A stretch of 37,495 bases of DNA from Actinomycetota bacterium (lineage in GTDB: Bacteria; Actinomycetota; Actinomycetes; Nanopelagicales; Nanopelagicaceae), in the NCBI GenBank assembly GCA_016195215.1, contig JACPZY010000096.1, positions 1 through 37,495 on the forward strand, written 5' to 3'. Made by a program: the position numbers and the translations under genes. This document shows, piece after piece, positions 24,566 to 33,281 of this stretch (the stretch's first letter is position 1; every line of letters starts with the position of its first letter). A model generated the notes under the pieces. That model saw only the letters and a program-made list of their open reading frames with translations, made no database searches and was not told the origin of the DNA.

Positions 24566-25647
24566 GCAGAATGATTCCAGCAGCAAAACCAATTATTGGC
24601 GAAGAAGAGCGCGCTGCGGTAGATCGCGTGCTGCAATCTGGCATGCTGGCGCAAGGCCCAGAAGTCGCGGCATTTGAGAGTGAATACTCCGCTACGGTAC
24701 AGAACCGTTACTGCATCGCAGTTAACTCGGGTACTTCGGGACTTCACATGGCGCTAGAGGCGATCGATATGAATGCTGGCGATGAAGTTATCGTGCCATC
24801 CTTCACCTTTGCGGCAACTGCAAACGCGGTAGCCCTCACTGGGGCTACTCCTGTTTTTGTTGATATCGATCCCCTCACTTTCAATATCGATCCCAAAGCA
24901 GTTGAAGCCGCTATAACGCCTCGCACTCGCGCGATTCAACCCGTTCATCTTTATGGGCAACCAGCAGCGATGAAAGAAATCATGGCTCTTGCCAAGCGCC
25001 ACTCCCTCTTGGTTGTTGAGGATGCCGCTCAAGCTCACCTGGCCTCTCTAGATGGAACCCCCGTTGGTGCATTTGGTATTGCCGGTGTTTTCTCTTTCTA
25101 CCCCACTAAGAACATGACTTCTGGCGAAGGAGGCATGATCACAACTGGATCGGATGAGGTTGCCCGTCAGTGCAGGTTGCTGCGAAATCAGGGTATGGAG
25201 AAACGTTATGAGAATGAGATCGTTGGATTCAATACTCGAATGACGGAGATTCATGCTGCGATCGGTCGAGTTCAATTGCGAAAATTGGCGAATTGGACTG
25301 CGATTCGCCAAGCAAATGCAGAGTTTCTCAATGAGAACCTAAATGGCGTTGTTGTCCCCTACGTTGCTCCGGGAGCCGTTCACGTTTATCACCAATACAC
25401 GATTCGAGTTGTCGGTCATGACCGAGATGCGTTTGCTGCCGAGATGTCCAAGCGCAGTGTTGGAAGTGGCGTTTACTACCCGATCCCGGTTCACAAACTT
25501 CCATCCTTTGGCTTATCTTTCGATCTCCCCGAGACCTCACGAGCATGCAGAGAAGTTCTCTCGATTCCAGTCCACCCCTCACTCTCACCAGGCGATCTTG
25601 AAACAATAGTCTCGGTAATCAATTCAATTGCCGCAGCAGGTGCTTAA
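24562..25647 (+). CDS. wbpE: DegT/DnrJ/EryC1-family sugar aminotransferase (WbpE-like)
   Basis: A 361-residue PLP-dependent sugar aminotransferase. It has IPAAKPIIGEEE at the start, VNSGTSGLHMALEA (PLP phosphate site), VEDAAQAH with the ring-stacking/Asp region, and Lys183 in FYPTKNMTSGEGGM as the Schiff-base lysine. The ATG at 24562 overlaps the acetyltransferase stop (ATGA); the frame extends upstream to 24499 only through the neighbour's coding region. In the Wbp pathway this enzyme converts the 3-keto sugar made by WbpB to the 3-amino sugar using glutamate. Its neighbours are exactly the enzymes before and after that step. Confidence 0.85.
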   Translation: MSRMIPAAKPIIGEEERAAVDRVLQSGMLAQGPEVAAFESEYSATVQNRYCIAVNSGTSGLHMALEAIDMNAGDEVIVPSFTFAATANAVALTGATPVFVDIDPLTFNIDPKAVEAAITPRTRAIQPVHLYGQPAAMKEIMALAKRHSLLVVEDAAQAHLASLDGTPVGAFGIAGVFSFYPTKNMTSGEGGMITTGSDEVARQCRLLRNQGMEKRYENEIVGFNTRMTEIHAAIGRVQLRKLANWTAIRQANAEFLNENLNGVVVPYVAPGAVHVYHQYTIRVVGHDRDAFAAEMSKRSVGSGVYYPIPVHKLPSFGLSFDLPETSRACREVLSIPVHPSLSPGDLETIVSVINSIAAAGA

Positions 25648-25650
25648 GTA

Positions 25651-26643
25651 GTGGCAAATCTCCGTGCTGGATTGGTCGGACTTGGCATGATGGGACGACA
25701 CCATGCACGAGTTCTTGCATCACTTCCTGGCGTTGACCTCATTGGCGTTTCAGATCCTGCGGGGGATCTTGCTGGCGTTGCCCAGGGTCGCACAGTTGTC
25801 AGTTCAGTAACTGAGTTGATTGCTATGGGAATTGACTACGCAATGGTTGCGGTACCAACTATCTACCATTTGGAAATCGGCAAGGAACTTGCTAGGGCAG
25901 GAATTCATGCAATGGTGGAGAAACCGCTTTCCCATGACACGCTCACCTCAAAAGAATTAACGAAGGCATTTAGCGATGCAGGACTGATCGGAGCAGTGGG
26001 ACATATCGAGCGGTACAACCCATCGCTGCAGGAAGCTCGTCGTCGACTCAGTCAACTCGGTGCGCTCTATCAAGTGGTTACTCGCAGGCAAGGGCCGTTC
26101 CCTGCACGAATTGCCGATGTCGGTGTTGTTAAGGATCTCGCAACTCACGATATTGATCTCACCTCCTGGATCACAAGCCAGACTTACACTTCGGTCTCTG
26201 CTCGCACCGCGCTACGGACAGGGCGGGTGCACGAGGATCTCGTTGCGGTCGTTGGCACTCTGGCCGATGGCACAATTACAAATCATCTGGTCAACTGGCT
26301 AAGCCCGCTCAAAGAGCGGGTAACCATATTGACGGGCGAGAAGGGAGCTTTTGTCGCAGACACCTTGACCGCTGATTTAACCTTTTACGCTAACGGTACC
26401 GTCACTTCTGGGTGGGATGAGATCGCCCAATTCCGCGGAGTGAGCGAAGGAGATGTCATCCGATACGCGATATCCAAACACGAACCGCTTCGCATGGAGC
26501 ATGAGAATTTCCGCGATGCCATTCTAGGCAAGCCGGCCGACATTGTGACTATGGAACAGGGTTTAGCGACCGTTGTGGTTGCCGAAGCCATTATCGAGAG
26601 TGCACAGAGAAATTCGACGGTCATGATACCTGCGTCACGATAA
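25651..26643 (+). CDS. wbpB: Gfo/Idh/MocA-family nucleotide-sugar 3-dehydrogenase (WbpB-like)
   Basis: A 330-residue Gfo/Idh/MocA oxidoreductase. GLVGLGMMGRHHARVLA is the NAD-binding loop, VEKPLSHD contains the conserved EKP, and GHIERYNP plus DLATHDIDLTSW supply the catalytic-domain residues, including the His-Asp typical of the family. In the Wbp pathway this step oxidises C3 of UDP-GlcNAc-uronate. The start is a GTG 3 nt after the aminotransferase stop, with a weak AGGTG upstream. Substrate is assigned from the aminotransferase and acetyltransferase neighbours. Confidence 0.82.
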   Translation: MANLRAGLVGLGMMGRHHARVLASLPGVDLIGVSDPAGDLAGVAQGRTVVSSVTELIAMGIDYAMVAVPTIYHLEIGKELARAGIHAMVEKPLSHDTLTSKELTKAFSDAGLIGAVGHIERYNPSLQEARRRLSQLGALYQVVTRRQGPFPARIADVGVVKDLATHDIDLTSWITSQTYTSVSARTALRTGRVHEDLVAVVGTLADGTITNHLVNWLSPLKERVTILTGEKGAFVADTLTADLTFYANGTVTSGWDEIAQFRGVSEGDVIRYAISKHEPLRMEHENFRDAILGKPADIVTMEQGLATVVVAEAIIESAQRNSTVMIPASR

Positions 26644-26652
26644 TTGCTTTCC

Positions 26653-28023
26653 ATGAATCCCGAAGAACGCTCCAAGGTCCATATTCTCTCAATAGTTACC
26701 AATAATGCGGTCGGCGATTCAAGAGTTCTCAAGTCTGCAGAGACTTTAGCGACAGCGGGGTACAAGGTGACGCTGCTCGCCGGGCTTATTGGTCATGTTC
26801 CACCAACTGAGTCGATAAAGGGTTTCACAATTCTTCGTGCGCCGAGTGTTAGTAAGTACGGCCAGAATAGACATCGACCCCTCTTTCCTTTTAATTACAT
26901 ATTGGATTTGAGTAATCAATACCTTCCTCGAGGAAAGCGCTTTGTTCGTTACGGATGCAAAATGTTTACTCCAGATCGCTTACTTTGGCGTTGGGCAACT
27001 CCGATCCTGATAAAGATTTCCCCTAAATTTCTCTATTTATGTTGGCCAATTCTGAAAGATGGCGAGAAGACTTTTGGGAAGGTCATCGATGAACTTAAGC
27101 CAGACATCATTCACGCCAATGACTGTGACACCCTCGGGCTGGCTATGCGAGCAAAGAGGCGTGCCTTTATTAAAGGCCGTTCAATAAGAGTTCTTTACGA
27201 CGCCCATGAGTACGTGAGTGGCGTGCATCGCAAGCACCCAAACTGGCGGTTGGCGATGACAATGTTAGAGCGCTCGTCTATAAAACGCGTTGATGCGGTG
27301 ATGACTGTCTCCGAAACGATTGCTGGGATGCTTGCTGATGACTACCAATTGAAGGAGCGACCTGCTGTCGTTCTTAATGCTCCACGCCGCCAACAACCTA
27401 TGATCGACGAATCACTTCAAACTATCCGCAAAAAGATCGGTTTGGCTCCTAATATTCCCCTTCATCTATATGTTGGCGCGGCTGCGCCACAGCGCGGTCT
27501 AGATACGATGGTTGAGGCGCTGGTGGCAGCACATGGTCATCACATTGCACTCGTGGTAAATACAAATGCGCCTTATATAAATGGTCTGCTAAAGAAGGCG
27601 GTTGATCTTGGCATTCGGGACCGAGTGCATGTCCACCCGTACGTACCCGAGTGGTACGTCTCTACTTTTGCCTCCGATGCGACGAGTGGGGTGATTCCAA
27701 TCTTGCACCACCCAAATCATGAAATTTCCCTAGTGACCAAATATTTCGAGTATCTGCACGCTCGCATTCCAATCATTGTAAGTGACGTGAAAACGATGTC
27801 TGAGGAGATTCTTCTGCAAGGCAATGGTCTCGTCTTTCCTGCCGGAAAAGCTTACGAATTGGCTGATCGATTTGAAAGGATAACCGTCGACCGTGCTCAA
27901 TATCTTGCAGCGATTACCGAATCCATGCTTGACGAATATTCGTGGGAGCTGCAAGGCGATAAACTAGTCGAGGTCCATGATGGGCTCGCCCAACTTGCCA
28001 CACTCAAGAGAAAGACGAGATGA
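26653..28023 (+). CDS. Glycosyltransferase, GT4-like
   Basis: A 456-residue GT-B glycosyltransferase. It opens with LSIVTNNAVGDSRVLKSAETL, like the first gene of the cluster, has DIIHANDCDTLGLAM and LYDAHEY in the acceptor domain, and IPLHLYVGAAAPQRGLDTMVEA in the donor domain. VTKYFEYLHARIPIIVSD is the nucleotide-binding loop. A TTG at 26644 could add three residues. Its stop overlaps a possible start of the next gene. With the other two transferases it probably assembles a surface glycan containing the diacetamido uronic acid. Confidence 0.85.
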   Translation: MNPEERSKVHILSIVTNNAVGDSRVLKSAETLATAGYKVTLLAGLIGHVPPTESIKGFTILRAPSVSKYGQNRHRPLFPFNYILDLSNQYLPRGKRFVRYGCKMFTPDRLLWRWATPILIKISPKFLYLCWPILKDGEKTFGKVIDELKPDIIHANDCDTLGLAMRAKRRAFIKGRSIRVLYDAHEYVSGVHRKHPNWRLAMTMLERSSIKRVDAVMTVSETIAGMLADDYQLKERPAVVLNAPRRQQPMIDESLQTIRKKIGLAPNIPLHLYVGAAAPQRGLDTMVEALVAAHGHHIALVVNTNAPYINGLLKKAVDLGIRDRVHVHPYVPEWYVSTFASDATSGVIPILHHPNHEISLVTKYFEYLHARIPIIVSDVKTMSEEILLQGNGLVFPAGKAYELADRFERITVDRAQYLAAITESMLDEYSWELQGDKLVEVHDGLAQLATLKRKTR

Positions 28024-28034
28024 GGGATTCTTTA

Positions 28035-29327
28035 ATGAAAATCACCGTAGTCGCGCTTGGCAAAATTGGTCTTCCCCTTGCAGTTCAGTTTGCACGCAAA
28101 GGTCACTCGGTCATCGGAGCGGATGTTAATGAATCGACGGTTGCCCAAGTTAGAGCGGGAGTTGAACCCTTCCCGGGTGAAGACCATTTAGCTGAGTATT
28201 TGAAAGAAGTTGTGGTAAGCGGGCATCTCCAAGCCACAACCGATACTACAACTGCAGTTGCGCAGAGCGATGTTGTTGTTGTTGTTGTCCCACTTTTTGT
28301 TGACGAGCAAGGTGTTCCCGATTTTGGATGGATGGATGCAGCAACTGAGGCGATTGGTAAAGGGCTAAAACCCGGCACACTCGTCTCGTACGAGACCACA
28401 CTTCCAGTTGGAACAACTAGAACACGCTTCGCGCCTGCTCTTGAAAGAGTATCCGGTTTGACAGCTGGCGTTGATTTCCACTTGGTCTTCTCGCCCGAAA
28501 GAGTTTTTACGGGCCGGGTTTTTGCTGACTTACGTAAATATCCAAAATTGGTGGGAGGGGTTGACGCGGCTAGCGGAGCACGCGGCGTCAAATTCTATGA
28601 AGATGTGCTCGATTTCGACTCGCGGTCCGATCTCGCACGGCCTAATGGTGTCTGGGATCTCGGGAGTTCTGAGGCTTCAGAATTGGCTAAATTGGCCGAG
28701 ACCACTTATCGCGACGTGAACATTGCACTAGCAAATCAATTCGCGCTCTTCTCAGAATCCCATGGAATTGATGTTCAGAAAGTTATTGATGCATCCAATT
28801 CGCAGCCATTTTCGCATATTCATCGCCCTGGAATTGCGGTGGGTGGCCATTGCATTCCGATCTATCCCCGTTTCTATCTCTGGAATGATCCAGCAGCAAC
28901 TGTGGTTAGTGCCGCACGAAGCGCAAATGCAGCAATGCCCGCGCATGTTGTCAATACACTGGCAAAGATCCACGGCGATCTACGTGGGCAACGCGTTGTG
29001 GTATTAGGTGCTGCTTATCGTGGTGGAGTAAAAGAGACAGCCTTCTCCGGAGTTTTCCCCACAGTATCCGCTCTTGAGCAAGCTGGTGCTGTAGTGAGTG
29101 TTCAGGATCCGATGTATACCGATGATGAGTTAGAGCACTACGGATTCCAGAGTTATCATTTTGGAGAAGAAGTTGACGCTGCGATCGTGCAAGCGGACCA
29201 CAAGGAATATCGTCAATTGTCTAAGAGCGACCTACCAGGTTTACAGACAATTCTTGATGGCAGGGGCATTACTTCAGAAGAGAATTGGCGGGGAGTTCGC
29301 TACCACGTTGTCGGGCGGGCTCTCTAG
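28035..29327 (+). CDS. UDP-glucose/GDP-mannose dehydrogenase family protein (nucleotide-sugar 6-dehydrogenase, WbpA/WecC-type)
   Basis: A 430-residue nucleotide-sugar 6-dehydrogenase. The N-terminus has ALGKIGLPLAVQFA (NAD loop), SYETTLPVGTT and FSPERVFTGR follow, then the catalytic Cys273 in GGHCIPIYP, and YRGGVKET in the C-terminal domain. This enzyme oxidises C6 of a UDP-sugar twice to a uronate. The ATG at 28035 has a GAGGG ribosome site and gives the canonical family start; the ATG at 28020 overlaps the previous stop and adds five residues. In this cluster UDP-GlcNAc is the likely substrate. It ends the cluster. Confidence 0.86.
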   Translation: MKITVVALGKIGLPLAVQFARKGHSVIGADVNESTVAQVRAGVEPFPGEDHLAEYLKEVVVSGHLQATTDTTTAVAQSDVVVVVVPLFVDEQGVPDFGWMDAATEAIGKGLKPGTLVSYETTLPVGTTRTRFAPALERVSGLTAGVDFHLVFSPERVFTGRVFADLRKYPKLVGGVDAASGARGVKFYEDVLDFDSRSDLARPNGVWDLGSSEASELAKLAETTYRDVNIALANQFALFSESHGIDVQKVIDASNSQPFSHIHRPGIAVGGHCIPIYPRFYLWNDPAATVVSAARSANAAMPAHVVNTLAKIHGDLRGQRVVVLGAAYRGGVKETAFSGVFPTVSALEQAGAVVSVQDPMYTDDELEHYGFQSYHFGEEVDAAIVQADHKEYRQLSKSDLPGLQTILDGRGITSEENWRGVRYHVVGRAL

Positions 29328-29369
29328 TAGGAGATTCCCTCGGGATCGAGTCGGTAGACTCGCAGCACC

Positions 29370-31142
29370 ATGGCGCGCAACCTAGTTAATCTCGAAGAGG
29401 TATCCAAGGCCTTCGATATTAAGCAGTTACTCGATCAGGTCTCGCTGGGTATTTCCGAGGGAGATCGAATAGGCATTGTTGGTCGGAACGGATCTGGGAA
29501 AAGTACTCTTCTACGAGTCATTGCATCGGTTGAACCAGCAGATAGAGGTCGCGTTACCCAAGCAAATGGAATCCGAGTGGGATTGCTATCCCAGGTGGAT
29601 TTTGCCGATCCATCTGCGACAGTTCGTGATGTCGTACTCGGGAAGCGACAAGAACATGAATGGGCGCGCGAGGCTGGAATTAGGGAGGTATTTGACGGAC
29701 TTTTTGGAGGCCATTCCGAAGAATTCTTCAATCGGACTTTTGGGGCGCTCTCGGGTGGAGAGCGTCGAAGAGTTGGTCTGGCAAAACTTCTCATTGATGA
29801 CCTTGATTTAATTCTTCTTGATGAGCCAACAAACCATCTAGATGTCGAGGGTGTCGCTTGGCTTTCACGTCACCTCAATTCTCGAAAAGGTTTAGCGGTG
29901 GCGGTTATTACGCATGATCGTTGGTTTCTAGATGCCGTAACCGAACGCACATGGGAAGTAGTAGATGGCTCGATTGAAGAGTATGACGGAGGCTATTCGG
30001 CCTATATATTGGCAAAAGCCGAACGTAGTCGACAGGCATCAGCGATGGAAGGCCGCAGAAATCAGCTTATCCGCAAGGAACTTGCTTGGCTAAGAAGGGG
30101 TCCACCTGCGAGAACAACAAAACCGAAATTTAGAGTGGATGCAGCTAATGAGTTGATTTCAGCTGAACCCGCGCCTCGTGATGGAAATGAACTTCTTCGT
30201 TTTGCGCGAAACCGTCTCGGTAACACGGTTTACGAACTTCATCACGCGCAGATTCGTGCGGGAGATAAAGAGATTCTCGCCGATACATATTGGAATGTTG
30301 GACCTGGCGATCGCATCGGAATTGTCGGCATCAATGGTGCGGGTAAGACCACGCTTATGCGGACTCTTGTTGGAGAGATAAAGCCAGCAGCCGGAAAATT
30401 AATCAAAGGTGTTACAGTCAAGGCTGCTTTTCTCTCACAGCACCTTACTGAATTGAAATCGACGTGGCGCGTTCTTGAGGCGGTTGAAGATGTGGCCTTC
30501 CATGTCGAATTGGGAAATGGAAAGGATCTCTCCGCCTCGCAACTCTGCGAGAGACTTGGTTTTGACCGCGAGTCACAATGGGCACCCGTTGCCAAACTTT
30601 CAGGTGGAGAGAGAAGGCGGCTTCAGCTCACGCGTCTCTTAATGGAAAGTCCTAATGTTCTTCTATTGGACGAACCGACCAACGATTTTGATATCGAGAC
30701 GCTTACGGAATTAGAAGACCTGCTTGATAGCTATACCGGCACAATTCTCGCGATTTCACACGATCGCTATTTTCTTGAGCGCGTATGTGATCGTTTTGTT
30801 GGGATGCTCGGAGATGGACAATTACGCGATCTTCCGCGTGGAGTAGATCAGTACTTAGAGCAGCGGGAAGAAATGATTCTTAAGGCCAATGAGAGTGAGA
30901 ATTCCACGAGGAAAGCTTCAAGTGCGGCTGAGGAGCGCCAATTGAAGAAGGATCTTGCCCGCCTTGAGCGACAAATTGAGAAAGCGAATGAAAGGGAACG
31001 CCAACTTTTACGGGAACAGGACGAGAATTCCGATGACACTGAGCGATTGGTGGATATTCATAACGCATTGGATGAGACGCAGAAAGTACGTGCAGATCTT
31101 GAAGAGCAATGGTTGGCTGCGACCCTTCAACTTGAAGATTGA
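29370..31142 (+). CDS. uup: ABC-F family ATPase (Uup-type)
   Basis: A 590-residue protein with two ABC domains and no membrane segment. Walker A boxes are at 38-46 and 320-328, signatures LSGGE at 127-131 and 410-414, and Walker B at 147-153 and 430-436 (LDEPTNHLD, LDEPTNDFD). An arm/linker around 225-265 (KPKFRVDAANELI) and a charged C-terminal coiled coil from about 505 place it nearest Uup. ABC-F proteins act on ribosomes. It has no ribosome site; TAGACT lies 9 nt before the ATG, so it may be leaderless. A DMT transporter gene follows after 14 nt. Confidence 0.88.
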   Translation: MARNLVNLEEVSKAFDIKQLLDQVSLGISEGDRIGIVGRNGSGKSTLLRVIASVEPADRGRVTQANGIRVGLLSQVDFADPSATVRDVVLGKRQEHEWAREAGIREVFDGLFGGHSEEFFNRTFGALSGGERRRVGLAKLLIDDLDLILLDEPTNHLDVEGVAWLSRHLNSRKGLAVAVITHDRWFLDAVTERTWEVVDGSIEEYDGGYSAYILAKAERSRQASAMEGRRNQLIRKELAWLRRGPPARTTKPKFRVDAANELISAEPAPRDGNELLRFARNRLGNTVYELHHAQIRAGDKEILADTYWNVGPGDRIGIVGINGAGKTTLMRTLVGEIKPAAGKLIKGVTVKAAFLSQHLTELKSTWRVLEAVEDVAFHVELGNGKDLSASQLCERLGFDRESQWAPVAKLSGGERRRLQLTRLLMESPNVLLLDEPTNDFDIETLTELEDLLDSYTGTILAISHDRYFLERVCDRFVGMLGDGQLRDLPRGVDQYLEQREEMILKANESENSTRKASSAAEERQLKKDLARLERQIEKANERERQLLREQDENSDDTERLVDIHNALDETQKVRADLEEQWLAATLQLED

Positions 31143-31144
31143 GA

Positions 31145-31150
31145 TAAAGT
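31145..31150 (+). promoter_or_regulatory. Leaderless-type -10 (TAAAGT) of the DMT transporter gene
   Basis: TAAAGT ends exactly 6 nt before the ATG at 31157 and there is no ribosome site. It lies just after the stop of the ABC-F gene, suggesting separate transcription. Confidence 0.45.
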
Positions 31151-31156
31151 TCGCCA

Positions 31157-32107
31157 ATGAGGATTGACTTACTCGCCGCACTTGCGGGGGTATTCATTGC
31201 AATCCAGTCCAGAGCCAATGGCGAGCTCTCATCGCGCATTGGGAATTCGCTAGAGGCTGCGCTCATTTCTTTTGGTTCGGGTTTAGTCATAATACTTTTG
31301 ATTGCACTATTTCATCCGGGGATCAAGCGCGGTGTGGCAAAGGTTGCAACCGCCGTGCGCGAAGGGGCAATCCCAAAATGGCGCCTCATGGGAGGTGCGC
31401 TTGGCGGAATCGTCATCGCTGTGCAGACGCAAGTGGTTCCACTTATGGGAGTTGCAATATATTCGGTGGCAGTGATTTCAGGTCAAACCGCGACCTCTTT
31501 AATTGTCGATCGAATCGGTCTTACCGGAGGCGGCAAGAAAATGATTTCGAGGCATCGAATTGTTGCCGCCTCGCTTACAGTCCTTGCTGTCTTAGTCTCG
31601 GTCTGGGATCGAATTGATGCCAAGCATCTCTCATTTTTGGCGATTGCTTTGGGAATACTCTCGGGCGGCGTTGTCGGTATTCAACGAGCGCTCAATGGGC
31701 AAGTCAATGAATTCTCTGGACAGAGTTTTTCGACATCGCTCTTTAATTTCATTACCGGAACCATGCTTTTACTCATTCTATTTGCGGGTTCGGTTGTAAC
31801 ACGCCAGAGCCATCTATCTGCTCTTCCCCCAGGCCCTTGGTGGATGTACCTGGGAGGTGTAACGGGGCTGATTTATATCGCTTTTTCAGCGACCGTGGTG
31901 CAGCACGTAGGAGTGCTCACCTTCACGCTTTTTAGCATTGGCGGCCAACTCGTCGGCTCGCTCCTTATTGACCTTTTTCTTCCATCAGAAGGCGTGCATG
32001 TTGGCGTCTACCTAGTGACGGGGATCCTGATGACTTACCTAGGAGTTCTGGCAAATAACGATCGTGCGTTAGGAGGGAGCAGGTCCCGTAGAGTCGCGAA
32101 TGATTAG
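31157..32107 (+). CDS. DMT-superfamily transporter, YdcZ (DUF606) type
   Basis: A 316-residue membrane protein with about ten hydrophobic segments in two similar halves. Each half opens alike: AALAGVFIAIQSRANGELSS and ILSGGVVGIQRALNGQVNEF, the internal repeat with 'Q...NG.l' typical of YdcZ/DUF606. GVAIYSVAVISGQTATSLIVD and TLFSIGGQLVGSLLIDLF are the matching later segments. Substrate unknown. Its last 39 bp overlap the end of the convergent LacI-type gene. Confidence 0.85.
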   Translation: MRIDLLAALAGVFIAIQSRANGELSSRIGNSLEAALISFGSGLVIILLIALFHPGIKRGVAKVATAVREGAIPKWRLMGGALGGIVIAVQTQVVPLMGVAIYSVAVISGQTATSLIVDRIGLTGGGKKMISRHRIVAASLTVLAVLVSVWDRIDAKHLSFLAIALGILSGGVVGIQRALNGQVNEFSGQSFSTSLFNFITGTMLLLILFAGSVVTRQSHLSALPPGPWWMYLGGVTGLIYIAFSATVVQHVGVLTFTLFSIGGQLVGSLLIDLFLPSEGVHVGVYLVTGILMTYLGVLANNDRALGGSRSRRVAND

Positions 32108-33091
32108 GGGACACGGAAGATAGATAGTTGATGGCTCGGGAATTGAAGTGCCTTCGATCCATGCTTGGAGTATCTGAGCAGCCTTCACTCCCATTTCATG
32201 CTTTGGCAGAGCAAAAGTTGTAAGCGCCGGATTTATTCGATCCATCCTAGGAATATCGTTAAATCCAATCACAGAAATGTCTTCGGGGCATTTGATTCCA
32301 GTGGTTGAGAGGCGATCCATTACTCCAATTGCCAACTGATCATTTCCAGCGAGAATAGCCGTCGGCCTTGATGTCGAGTGCGAAACCAATTCTTTGGAAG
32401 CTGCCTCGCCAGCTGCTTCATTGAAACCGGTTGCAACTACAACCGGGCATTCTTCAGGCTCGAGTCCAAGATCCCTTATCGTTGTCAAAAATGCTCGGTG
32501 GCGGATATATCCAGGCGAGAGGTTCTGTGGGCTTGCAACGTGTGCGATCCGACGATGTCCAAGTTTTACCAAATACTTGATCGCATCTCGAACTTCTGCA
32601 ACTTCATCACCTGCAACCGCTGGCAATAAGTGACTTTCGGTGGAACGGTTTACCAGGACGGCTGGGATATTTCTTTTTGATATTGCTTCGACTACAGGAT
32701 CCTGGCGGAACGCAGTTGCGAGAATAAAACCATCGCATCGGCGACTCAACAACGTCATAAAAAGTTGCATTTCCTTTTTTGCATCGTTGTCGGTATTGAC
32801 TATGAGCGCGCTGTAGCCCGCCGCGCCTAGGACCTCTTCAATTCCTCTCACGATCGGTGGAAAGAGCGGATTGGTGAGATCAGGGACAAGTAGTCCAATC
32901 GTGAAGGAACGACTCGTGCGCAGCCCCCTTGCAAAGGAATTTGGTTGGTAGTCCAGCTCGGCGGCTATTTCACGGACTCGTTGAACGGTCACGGCAGCGA
33001 CAAGGTGTCTCGAATCTGGGTTGAGAGCTTTCGACGCAGTGCCGGGGTGGACACCGGCCGCTCGCGCCACATCGGCAAGTGTGCTGACCAT
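32069..33091 (-). CDS. LacI family transcriptional regulator
   Basis: A 340-residue repressor-type protein. The N-terminal helix-turn-helix reads TLADVARAAGVHPGTASKAL, followed by the hinge helix RVREIAAELDYQPNSFARGL. The ligand domain has IGLLVPDLTNPLFPPIVRGI, DGFILA, GHRRIAHV and ILAGNDQLAIGVMDRL, and ends with ISVIGFNDIPRM. Effector is likely a sugar or nucleoside-type ligand, but nothing adjacent reveals the regulon: the neighbours are a convergent transporter and malic enzyme. The start has TATTCT 6 nt upstream and no ribosome site. Confidence 0.9.
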   Translation of the reverse strand: MVSTLADVARAAGVHPGTASKALNPDSRHLVAAVTVQRVREIAAELDYQPNSFARGLRTSRSFTIGLLVPDLTNPLFPPIVRGIEEVLGAAGYSALIVNTDNDAKKEMQLFMTLLSRRCDGFILATAFRQDPVVEAISKRNIPAVLVNRSTESHLLPAVAGDEVAEVRDAIKYLVKLGHRRIAHVASPQNLSPGYIRHRAFLTTIRDLGLEPEECPVVVATGFNEAAGEAASKELVSHSTSRPTAILAGNDQLAIGVMDRLSTTGIKCPEDISVIGFNDIPRMDRINPALTTFALPKHEMGVKAAQILQAWIEGTSIPEPSTIYLPCPLIIRDSTGPAPS

Positions 33092-33097
33092 TTTTCA

Positions 33098-33103
33098 AGA
33101 ATA
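33098..33103 (-). promoter_or_regulatory. Leaderless-type -10 (TATTCT) of the LacI-type gene
   Basis: TATTCT on the minus strand ends 6 nt before the ATG at 33091, with no ribosome site. The gap to the malic enzyme stop (33092-33281) holds nothing else that I can support. Confidence 0.5.
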
Positions 33104-33281
33104 GGTGATACCACTCAGTCATACCAGGCATTTTTCGAGATCATTCTTTTTCAATAGATAACTCACTCGTTACAACCAAGGATTTGCGACTGGGGATGCA
33201 GTTTGAACTCGTGTCCTATCCAAATGGCAAAGTCTGGGAGAAATGGCTTTAGTACTTTTTTCCGCGTAGAGCGTTAACGGA

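Noticed and set aside
28272-28288. Run of GTT triplets
   Set aside because: It simply encodes the valine-rich beta strand of the NAD-binding domain (DVVVVVVPLF); no sign of a phase-variation tract.
28103-28591. 162-codon open frame on the minus strand opposite the nucleotide-sugar dehydrogenase
   Set aside because: Low-complexity Ser/Thr/Pro translation opposite a clear enzyme gene; no ribosome site.
33106-33126. Direct repeat TGATACCA / TCATACCA 13 bp apart upstream of the LacI-type gene
   Set aside because: LacI-family operators are palindromic and these are short direct repeats; one copy coincides with the expected -35 position, and 7 of 8 matches over this span is not persuasive.
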